From CAIWHR01 sp963734085 (GTDB lineage Bacteria > Pseudomonadota > Gammaproteobacteria > Burkholderiales > Casimicrobiaceae): a stretch of 64,000 nt of DNA. The notes under the pieces are model-generated. The model was not told the origin of the DNA. It saw only the letters and a list, made by a program, of their open reading frames with translations, and did no database searches. Where the stretch lies: positions 310,001 to 374,000 of the forward strand of contig CAVTFT010000007.1 in assembly GCA_963734085.1 (NCBI GenBank). Reading direction: 5' to 3'. Within the stretch, counting starts at the first letter, position 1; every line of letters begins with the position of its first letter. Positions 28,040-34,767 of this stretch are shown in pieces. Both the position numbers and the translations under genes were made by a program.

Positions 28040-29776
28040 ATGACCAGCTTCGCGCTCCACGGCGTCGGCGTCTCGGGAGGCATCGCCATCGGGCGGGCGC
28101 AGCTCGTCTCGCACGCGACGCTCGAGGTCGCGCACTATTCGATCGCGCCGGGAAACATCGATGCCGAGATCGCGCGCTTTGCAAACGCGCTCGCCGAAGT
28201 GCAGCACGAGCTCGAGGGGCTGCACGCCGCGATGACGTCGGGCGATGCGCCGGCCGAGTTCGGCGCGTTCCTCGACGTCCACTGGATGATCCTCACCGAC
28301 CCGACACTGTCGGAAACGCCGAAGAAGATCATCGCCGAGCAGCGCTGCAACGCCGAGTGGGCGCTGGTCCAGCAGATGAACGTGCTGGTCGAGCAGTTCG
28401 AGCAGATCGAGGATCCCTACCTGCGCGAGCGCCGCGCCGACGTGGTCCAGGTCGTCGAGCGGATCCTGAAGCGGCTGCTGGGCAAGCCGGGCGCGGTCGG
28501 ACCCGGCGGCGCCGAGCAGCACACGATCCTGGTCGCGCACGATCTTTCGCCCGCCGACGTGATCCAGTTCAAGCGGCATCGCTACGCGGCGTTCCTGACC
28601 GACGTCGGCGGCGCGACGTCGCACACGGCGATCGTCGCGCGGAGCCTCGCCGTGCCCGCCGTCGTCGCGACGCACAACGCGCGGACGCTGATCCGCGAGA
28701 ACGAGCTGCTGATCGTCGACGGCACCCACCACGTCGTGATCGTCAACCCCGACAAGTCGGTGCTCGCCGAATACCGGCTGAAGCAGGGCGAGCTCGAGCT
28801 CGAGCGTGCGCGGCTCAAGCGGTTGAAGTCGAAGCCCGCGACGACGCTCGACGGCCTCGAAATCGAACTGCAGGCGAACATCGAGCTGCCCGGCGACCTT
28901 GCGCAGACGCTGGAGAGCGGCGCGACGGGCGTCGGGCTGTTCCGCTCCGAGTTCCTGTTCCTCAACCGCGAGGGTCTGCCTTCCGAGGACGAGCAGTTCG
29001 AGGCGTATCGCAGCGTCGCCGAAGGCATGCGCGGCAAGCCGGTGACGATACGCACGTTCGATCTCGGCGCCGACAAGTCGTTCGCGGGACTGGACGGGCT
29101 CGTCCGCGTCGCGCCCAACCCCGCACTGGGATTGCGCGCGGTGCGCTTCTGCCTCGCCGAACCGCGGCTCTTCCTCACGCAACTGCGCGCGATTCTCCGG
29201 GCGTCGCATTACGGCCGCGTGCAGATCCTGATTCCGATGCTCGCCTCGGTCGGTGAAATCGACCAGACGCTCGCGCTGATTGCGCAGGCGAAGGAGACGC
29301 TGCGGGATCAGGGCGTGCCGTTCGATTCGGGGGTGCCGGTCGGCGGGATGATCGAGATCCCGGCCGCCGTGCTTGCGATCTCGTCGTTCCTCGAGCGTCT
29401 CGATTTCCTGTCGATTGGCACCAACGACCTGATCCAGTACACGCTCGCCGTCGATCGGGCCGACGACGCCGTCTCGCACCTGTACGACCCGCTGCACCCC
29501 GCGGTGCTGAAGCTGCTCGCGATGGCGATCACCGCGGCAAACCGGGCGAAGGTGCCGATCGCCGTGTGCGGCGAAATGGCCGGAGAGGCGCGGCTGACAC
29601 GGCTGTTGCTCGGCCTCGGCTTGCGCAACCTCTCGATGCATCCCGCGCATGTGCTGACGGTCAAGCAACGGGTGCTGACGACCGACGTCGCGCAGGGCGA
29701 GCCGATTCTCGCGCGCTTGCGGCGGACCGACGACCCCGCGCGACTCACGGCGCTGATCGACAAGCTGAACGGGTAA
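28040..29776 (+). CDS. ptsI: Phosphoenolpyruvate--protein phosphotransferase (enzyme I)
   Basis: This enzyme starts the PTS by autophosphorylating with PEP and passing phosphate to HPr. It has 578 aa. The phosphorylated His195 lies in DVGGATSHTAIVARSLAVPA. The PEP-binding barrel has GLFRSEFLF, SIGTNDLIQYTLAVDRAD and the catalytic Cys in IAVCGEMAG. The ATG at 28040 follows attctagagccagc. It is third in the EIIA-ptsH-ptsI set. Confidence 0.96.
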   Translation: MTSFALHGVGVSGGIAIGRAQLVSHATLEVAHYSIAPGNIDAEIARFANALAEVQHELEGLHAAMTSGDAPAEFGAFLDVHWMILTDPTLSETPKKIIAEQRCNAEWALVQQMNVLVEQFEQIEDPYLRERRADVVQVVERILKRLLGKPGAVGPGGAEQHTILVAHDLSPADVIQFKRHRYAAFLTDVGGATSHTAIVARSLAVPAVVATHNARTLIRENELLIVDGTHHVVIVNPDKSVLAEYRLKQGELELERARLKRLKSKPATTLDGLEIELQANIELPGDLAQTLESGATGVGLFRSEFLFLNREGLPSEDEQFEAYRSVAEGMRGKPVTIRTFDLGADKSFAGLDGLVRVAPNPALGLRAVRFCLAEPRLFLTQLRAILRASHYGRVQILIPMLASVGEIDQTLALIAQAKETLRDQGVPFDSGVPVGGMIEIPAAVLAISSFLERLDFLSIGTNDLIQYTLAVDRADDAVSHLYDPLHPAVLKLLAMAITAANRAKVPIAVCGEMAGEARLTRLLLGLGLRNLSMHPAHVLTVKQRVLTTDVAQGEPILARLRRTDDPARLTALIDKLNG

Positions 29777-29936
29777 AGGCCGGGCGCGGGGGTTCGCGTG
29801 CGGCCGCGGCGACTTTCGGGCATAATGACATTGGCATAAGCGCTCGAAGCCCTGCCGGGGGCGGAATTTTTGGTGGTCGCCGGTGGTTTGCGTCGACATG
29901 CGGCCGCGCCAAGGCGGACGTTTACACCGAACGAAC

Positions 29937-30455
29937 ATGATTGCAGGGGACTGCACCATCGGCACTTGTGCCCGAATTGCCCTTCTCGTCGTTGCGCTCT
30001 CAACCTCGATCTGCGCTCTCGCGGCCGGTGTGGGCGACGCCGCGCCGCCGTTCGCGCTCACCACGGCGAGCGGCGAGACGGTATCGCTCGCGACGCTGCG
30101 CGGACGCGTCGTCTATGTCGATTTCTGGGCATCGTGGTGCGGGCCGTGCCGGCGTTCGTTTCCGTGGATGAACGAGATGCAGCAGAAGTACGGCGCCCGC
30201 GGACTTACCATCGTCGGCATCAACGTCGACAAGAAGCGCGCCGACGCCGAGCGTTTCCTGCAGCAGACGCCGGCAGCGTTCACGATCGTCTACGACGAAC
30301 CCGGCGTGACGCCCGCCGCGTACGTGGTGAAGGGCATGCCGAGCTCGTACCTGATCGACGCGCAGGGCAACGTTTCCACTGTGGAAATCGGGTTTTTCGA
30401 CGAGCACAAGGCAGGGATCGAAGAGCGGATCCGCGCGTTGCTCGCGGCCCGCTGA
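29937..30455 (+). CDS. TlpA/ResA-like exported thioredoxin
   Basis: This 172-aa protein has an N-terminal signal or anchor (ARIALLVVALSTSICALAAG) followed by a TlpA-type thioredoxin fold with active site WASWCGPCRRS. A cis-Pro region is seen in VKGMPSSYLID. It would work in the periplasm as a disulfide reductant or exchanger. ATG 29937 was chosen; an in-frame ATG at 29898 would add 13 residues. It opens a four-gene set with DUF4266, DUF3570 and ApbE, which suggests it keeps cysteines of one of those partners reduced, for example the CxC tail of the lipoprotein. Confidence 0.88.
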   Translation: MIAGDCTIGTCARIALLVVALSTSICALAAGVGDAAPPFALTTASGETVSLATLRGRVVYVDFWASWCGPCRRSFPWMNEMQQKYGARGLTIVGINVDKKRADAERFLQQTPAAFTIVYDEPGVTPAAYVVKGMPSSYLIDAQGNVSTVEIGFFDEHKAGIEERIRALLAAR

Positions 30456-30486
30456 CTGATTTGATTCGGTGTTCCGGAGAGTGCTC

Positions 30487-30702
30487 ATGCGATTGCTGCT
30501 CCTCGTTCTGCCGGCGGTGTTCGCCACCGGGTGTGCGACTGTGGTGCCGCCGCAGCCCTGGGAAAAGGGCGACCTCGCGAAGCCGTCGATGCAGGTCGAC
30601 CCCGACCCGCTCGCGTTGAAGATCGATCAGCACATCTACACGAGCAAGGAGGCCGCGAACGGCGGCTACGGCGTCGGCGGCGGCGGCTGTGGCTGCAACT
30701 GA
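30487..30702 (+). CDS. DUF4266 lipoprotein with Gly-rich CxC tail
   Basis: This 71-aa protein has a lipoprotein signal: MRLLLLVLPAVFATGC with Cys16 as the lipidated residue. The short mature part (PPQPWEKGDLAKPSMQ) matches DUF4266, and the C terminus ends GGYGVGGGGCGCN. ATG 30487 has a good site (ggagagtgctc); GTG 30469 is less likely. No Asp follows the lipidated Cys, so outer-membrane sorting is expected. It lies between the TlpA and DUF3570 genes and overlaps the latter by 14 bp. A metal-binding or redox role for the CGC tail is inferred only. Confidence 0.85.
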   Translation: MRLLLLVLPAVFATGCATVVPPQPWEKGDLAKPSMQVDPDPLALKIDQHIYTSKEAANGGYGVGGGGCGCN

Positions 30703-31819
30703 GCGTCGCCGCAAGCCGCCGCGACGCGGCTCGCTCCTCGCGGCGGCACTTGCGCTTCCCGGGATCGTCCCGGCCGCAGTCCACGCACAGAGCGTCCACG
30801 ACCACGGATGGATCGAGCTCAAATATCTTGACTACCGTGACTGGCAATCCGGCGCGAACCGGATGGGCGTGAAGAGCCCGTCGTTCTACACGCTGGTCCC
30901 GGTGGGCGACACCGTGGAAGTCGAGGGCTCGGTGGTCTACGACGCGATGTCCGGCGCGTCGCCGCTCTTCTTCAACACGCTGTCCGGCGCATCGGGTCTC
31001 GGCGTCACCGATTACCGGACCGCGGGCGAAGCCAAGATCACCAAGTATTTCGGCAGCTGGGCAATCGGCGTTTCCGGGGTCGCTTCATCGGAGCGCGATT
31101 ACCTGTCGCGCGGCGGTGCGGTCGACCTGCGGATCTTTTCCGACGATCGCAATCGTACCTACGCCTTCGGCTTCGCCGGCGCCAACGACCGGATCAATCC
31201 CACGAACGGCGCTGCCTCCAACGCGCCGCGCAACACCGTCGAGTTCCTGGTCGGAATCACGCAGGCGCTCTCGGCCAGTTCCATCGTCAATTCGAACGTC
31301 ACGTACTCGTATGGCCATGGTTATTTCAACGATCCGTACAAGCTGCTCGACAAGCGCCCCGGCGACCGCAGCATCATCGCCTGGCTCACGCGCTACAACC
31401 AGTACTTTGCCGAGCCCGACGGCACGCTGCGGCTTTCGTATCGCCTGCTGCACGACTCGTTCGGGAGCACGTCGAACACGCTGACGGCGGCGTGGGTCCA
31501 GACGCTGCCTGCGGGCTTCAGCGTCACGCCAGACCTCCGCTATTACACGCAAAGCGCGGCGAGCTTCTTCTACGGCCTGCCAGTAGGCACCGGCTTCGTC
31601 ATCGGCCAGCCGTTCACGGGGGACACGCGGCTGTCCGCGTTCGGCGCGTTCACCGTCGGCGTCGACGTTGCGAAAGCGCTCGGCGACGGATGGAGCGTCG
31701 ACGTGCGCGTCGACTACTACCGGCAGGAATCGAGCTGGCGCCTTGGGGGCGGCGGTACGCCGGGCCTGCTCCCGTTTTCGGCGCGGTGGATTCTCGCCGG
31801 CATCACCAAAGCGTTCTGA
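30689..31819 (+). CDS. DUF3570 predicted outer-membrane beta-barrel, possibly flavinylated
   Basis: This 376-aa protein belongs to DUF3570. After a signal peptide (cleavage near AVHAQS) it shows amphipathic strands ending in a C-terminal Phe (AGITKAF), like an outer-membrane barrel. Residues 85-91 read DAMSGAS and 96-102 NTLSGAS, very like the ApbE flavinylation motif (D-x-x-S/T-G-A-S/T) of NqrC and RnfG. An ApbE gene follows 36 bp later. I infer that Ser91 or a neighbour carries FMN. The start is a GTG at 30689 inside the DUF4266 gene. The barrel prediction and the modification are both untested. Confidence 0.85.
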   Translation: MAATERRRKPPRRGSLLAAALALPGIVPAAVHAQSVHDHGWIELKYLDYRDWQSGANRMGVKSPSFYTLVPVGDTVEVEGSVVYDAMSGASPLFFNTLSGASGLGVTDYRTAGEAKITKYFGSWAIGVSGVASSERDYLSRGGAVDLRIFSDDRNRTYAFGFAGANDRINPTNGAASNAPRNTVEFLVGITQALSASSIVNSNVTYSYGHGYFNDPYKLLDKRPGDRSIIAWLTRYNQYFAEPDGTLRLSYRLLHDSFGSTSNTLTAAWVQTLPAGFSVTPDLRYYTQSAASFFYGLPVGTGFVIGQPFTGDTRLSAFGAFTVGVDVAKALGDGWSVDVRVDYYRQESSWRLGGGGTPGLLPFSARWILAGITKAF

Positions 31820-31855
31820 CCCGCCGGCTCGCGAAACCGGAGCGCGCCCACGCCG

Positions 31856-32764
31856 ATGCCGCTCGTCCGCACGACGTTCCGCGCGATGGCGTCGGACAAC
31901 GAGCTGCAGCTGTTCGCCGCGACCGAGGCGCGTGCGCGCGACGTCGCCGCCGCCGCGATTGCCGATGTCGCCCGCATCGAAGCCAAGTACTCGCGCTACC
32001 GCGACGACAGCGATACGTCGCGGATCAATCGCGCCGCCGGCGGTGCGCCGGTCGCGATCGACGCCGAGACCGCGGCGTTGCTTGCATATGCCGATCGCTG
32101 TTTCAAGTTGAGCGGCGGGCTTTTCGATCTTACCTCCGGCGCGCTGCGTCAGGTATGGGACTTCTGGCGCGTGTCGCCGCGCGTGCCGGACGCGCGCGCG
32201 TTGGAGGCCGCGCTGGCGCTCGTCGGCTGGGCCGAAGTCGAACGGGGCGAGCGGACGATCCGCCTGCCGCGCGCGGGGATGGAGATCGACTTCGGCGGCA
32301 TCGGCAAGGAATACGCGGCCGATCGCGTCGCGACGATCGTGACCGAGCACGGGATCGCGCATGGGCTCGTCAATCTCGGCGGCGACGTGCGGGTCATCGG
32401 GCCGCAACCCGACGGGAGGCCGTGGCGCATCGGCATTCGCCATCCGCGCAAGGAAGGCGCGGCGGCTGCGGCCGTCACGCTCGATTCGGGCGCGGTGGCG
32501 ACGAGCGGCGACTACGAGCGCTACTTCGAGATCGGCGGCAAGCGCTACTGCCACATCCTCAATCCGCGTACGGGAATGCCAGCCACGCATTGGCAGTCGA
32601 TCAGCGTGATCGCGCCGCTTTGCATTGTCGCCGGAAGCTGCTCGACGATCGCGATGCTCCGCGAACGCGGGGCCGAGGCGTTTCTGCAGGAGCAGGGCCT
32701 CGACTACGTCACGGTGGCAGCGGACGGGTCAGTGCACGGCCCAACGATCGCCGGGTCGAGCTGA
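31856..32764 (+). CDS. apbE: FAD:protein FMN transferase
   Basis: ApbE transfers FMN from FAD to a Ser/Thr of an exported target protein using magnesium. This copy has 302 aa with the family segments SGGLFDLTSGALRQVWDFW, EIDFGGIGKEYAADRV, HGLVNLGGDVRVIG and YCHILNPRTGMPA. No signal peptide or lipobox is evident at the N terminus (MPLVRTTFRAMASDNELQL), which is odd because most bacterial ApbE proteins act outside the cytoplasm; it may work in the cytoplasm or the start may be misjudged. It ends the TlpA-DUF4266-DUF3570 set, where DUF3570 is the likely target. Confidence 0.92.
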   Translation: MPLVRTTFRAMASDNELQLFAATEARARDVAAAAIADVARIEAKYSRYRDDSDTSRINRAAGGAPVAIDAETAALLAYADRCFKLSGGLFDLTSGALRQVWDFWRVSPRVPDARALEAALALVGWAEVERGERTIRLPRAGMEIDFGGIGKEYAADRVATIVTEHGIAHGLVNLGGDVRVIGPQPDGRPWRIGIRHPRKEGAAAAAVTLDSGAVATSGDYERYFEIGGKRYCHILNPRTGMPATHWQSISVIAPLCIVAGSCSTIAMLRERGAEAFLQEQGLDYVTVAADGSVHGPTIAGSS

Positions 32765-32786
32765 CCCTCCGCCGCAAGGATGCAGC

Positions 32787-34301
32787 CTAATGGCAGAGTG
32801 TTGGCGGCGAACCGAACACGAACCGGGTGATCTGCTTGGAGCCGAGGACCGGCGCCCCCGGCGCGACGTCTTTGACCGTGTACGTCATCGTTGCGAGATT
32901 GCCGTTGGCGAACTCCAACTTGAGCGTGCCGGCGTCGGAATTCTTGGCCGGTCCGACGTACGCGTCGAAACGCGGGCCCGATTTGCGGATCAGCGACCCC
33001 TCGTAAACGCCCGGACCGGTCTTTCCCAGGAGCGCCGAAAGCCAGAGCGGCAGTCCGTTCGTGTCATACGTGTACCAGGTGACGAATATGCTGTCGCCCT
33101 GGTGGATGAGGTTGATGCCCCACCCGGATTCGGCGCCCCCCGGCACCCACCACAGGTTCTGGTAGTTGCTCGCGCCGGCGTAATCCGGCGTCGCAACTTC
33201 GGTACAGCTGGGCAGCGGTCCCGTGTGGAGGTCGTAGCGGACGATCGCCTTGTTCTGGTGGACCCCGTTGACGGTGTACTCGAAGCTCGCGTGGCTGCCG
33301 TCGCTGAACGTCAGCGTTCCTTTGGTCCCGTTGCCGACGTCCACACCGGGGGGGCTGGGCGTGAACGGCACCGCGTTGAACGCCGAGCCGTGGTTGAGGA
33401 GGATCGGTCCGGTGAAGGTACCGATTTTGCCGGGGACTTTCGTCGCCAGCATCGACAGCCACCATGCGGTACCCGCGGTGTCGTACGTGTACCAGGTGGC
33501 GAAGACGCTATCACCTTGATGCGCGATGTTGACGCCCCATCCGTCCTCGGCATCGTTGTCGACCCACCACAGTCCTTCATAGTTGGCATTCGCCACGCCG
33601 GTGCCCCCGAGCGCGAACGCCTGTGGACTTCCGACCCCATCGCTCGTAACGGTGACGGCACCGCTCCGCGAGCCCAATGCCGAGGGCCGGAACACCAGTG
33701 TGACATCGCAGGATCCAAAGGGATCGACGGCGCCGCAGCCGTTGCTGACGATCGAAAACTCCGTCGCATTGCTGCTGGTAACATTGGCGACGTTCACCCG
33801 AGTGGAGCCGACGTTCGTGAGCGTCAGCGCACTGGTCACACTGGCGGACCCGACCGCAACGCTGCCGAAAGCGATCGACGGCGATCCCTGCAGCTGACCT
33901 GGACCGCCGCCACCGCCACCGGCGCCGTCGCTGAGGTCGCAGGGCGCAGGCAAGGGCGTGATCTTGCACGCATAGATGAACTCGGCGATGTCGCCGAAGA
34001 TCTGCTCTGCGTTCGGTAAGGCCCTAATGCTTTCAGCATAGCCCGTCGGCGTAAACAGCCCGAGCGCGTAGTCGATCCAGTTGGGGTTGCGCGCCCCATT
34101 CAGGAGGACTGGATTGAGGGTCCCCACAGTGGCATCGCCGACGCGCGGGTCGGGGCCGTGGCACTGGTTGCAGCCCAAATCTTTGTAAGTCGTCTGGCCT
34201 TGTGCTGCGTTGCCGGTCGCCTGGGCAAACGAGTGAACCGACCACGCGCAGGCGAGCGTAACGACGAAGGCACAACCGAGCGTGGCTAGACGTTTCATCA
34301 T
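32787..34301 (-). CDS. Secreted cytochrome-c-like multidomain protein
   Basis: This 504-aa protein has a signal peptide (MMKRLATLGCAFVVTLACAW, ending near SFAQ). A short c-type domain has CNQCH (Cys44, Cys47, His48), but no Met or His follows before residue 130, so a distal heme ligand is not apparent. A Gly-rich linker leads to an Ig-like choice-of-anchor domain (about 140-235, PSIAFGSVAVGSASVT). Then come two copies of a roughly 115-residue repeat (240-358 and 379-495) sharing LWWV..., GWGxNxxHQGDSxFxTWYTYD and GTLxFxxG. ATG at 34301 has a good site upstream (ggttggaaggca). It converges on apbE. Confidence 0.8.
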   Translation of the reverse strand: MMKRLATLGCAFVVTLACAWSVHSFAQATGNAAQGQTTYKDLGCNQCHGPDPRVGDATVGTLNPVLLNGARNPNWIDYALGLFTPTGYAESIRALPNAEQIFGDIAEFIYACKITPLPAPCDLSDGAGGGGGGPGQLQGSPSIAFGSVAVGSASVTSALTLTNVGSTRVNVANVTSSNATEFSIVSNGCGAVDPFGSCDVTLVFRPSALGSRSGAVTVTSDGVGSPQAFALGGTGVANANYEGLWWVDNDAEDGWGVNIAHQGDSVFATWYTYDTAGTAWWLSMLATKVPGKIGTFTGPILLNHGSAFNAVPFTPSPPGVDVGNGTKGTLTFSDGSHASFEYTVNGVHQNKAIVRYDLHTGPLPSCTEVATPDYAGASNYQNLWWVPGGAESGWGINLIHQGDSIFVTWYTYDTNGLPLWLSALLGKTGPGVYEGSLIRKSGPRFDAYVGPAKNSDAGTLKLEFANGNLATMTYTVKDVAPGAPVLGSKQITRFVFGSPPTLCH

Positions 34302-34471
34302 TGCCTTCCAACCGGGAACTCGCGCGCGGGCGCGCCGAGCAAGCACGCCGCGGCACGCGTCAGCAGCAACACCAATGCGTGCCCCCCAAACTGTCCCATT
34401 CGAATTCAAGTGAATGCTTGCTGCGGGGATTTGCGCCCCGCGATGCCGCAGGGCTGCGCCCTCACGAGCGT

Positions 34472-34506
34472 ATATTCCAACGTCATAGAATATTCCAACG
34501 TCATAG
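34472..34506 (+). repeat. Two tandem copies of a 17-bp unit ATATTCCAACGTCATAG
   Basis: Two identical 17-bp units repeat with an 18-bp period in the region between the cytochrome-like gene and the metX leader. Spacing close to two helical turns could suit a regulator binding on one face, but no binding protein is known. Confidence 0.8.
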
Positions 34507-34607
34507 GGCTGGCAAGTACCTTCGATCCGTCGCCGAGATCGAGTCGGTCGCTCTCGAAACGTCAGCCACAAACCATAGCCAATCCCGGCCGCTCCGGCTA
34601 AACTTGC

Positions 34608-34690
34608 CCTGCGCCGATTTGAACCAGCTTGCGGGCGCGAGCGGACGCGGAACATGGTGTACGCGACAAATACGGCTAAAGCGGAGAGGA
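34608..34690 (+). promoter_or_regulatory. SAM-II-like (SAM-alpha) riboswitch aptamer upstream of metXW
   Basis: The sequence has GCGCC (34611-34615) pairing with GGCGC (34634-34638), a loop starting GATTTGAACCAGCTTGC and, downstream, GACAAATACGGCTAAAGC. These match the hallmark parts of the SAM-II family as I remember them (GATTT-ACC-TTGC loop, then GCTAAA) and the position before metX is its classical one. An extra hairpin CGCG-(12 nt)-CGCG (34646-34665) is inserted between the halves. The P2 pseudoknot pairing is not perfect in my reading, so it may be a variant. A covariance model search would settle it. Confidence 0.6.
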
Positions 34691-34708
34691 AACGGGGCAA
34701 CCCGGGCC

Positions 34709-34741
34709 AACCCGATTAGCGACAAGCTGGTCGGGTTTTTT
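34709..34741 (+). terminator. Intrinsic terminator in the metXW leader
   Basis: AACCCGATTAGC and GCTGGTCGGGTT form a stem of up to 12 bp including two G-U pairs, followed by TTTT, 27 bp before the metXW start codon. Lying after a SAM-II-like aptamer, it is likely the expression platform. Nucleotides 34723-34731 (CAAGCTGGT) are exactly complementary to ACCAGCTTG at 34623-34631 in the aptamer loop, giving a 9-bp antiterminator. Confidence 0.8.
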
Positions 34742-34767
34742 GTTGCCGCACGCCGCGAACCGAACTC

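Noticed and set aside
27953..30064. 703-codon minus-strand frame across ptsI
   Set aside because: Antisense to ptsI, no recognisable domain.
34611..34640. tRNA-like T-loop phrase (gatttgaacc)
   Set aside because: No acceptor or anticodon stems can be drawn; the sequence fits a SAM-II-like loop much better.
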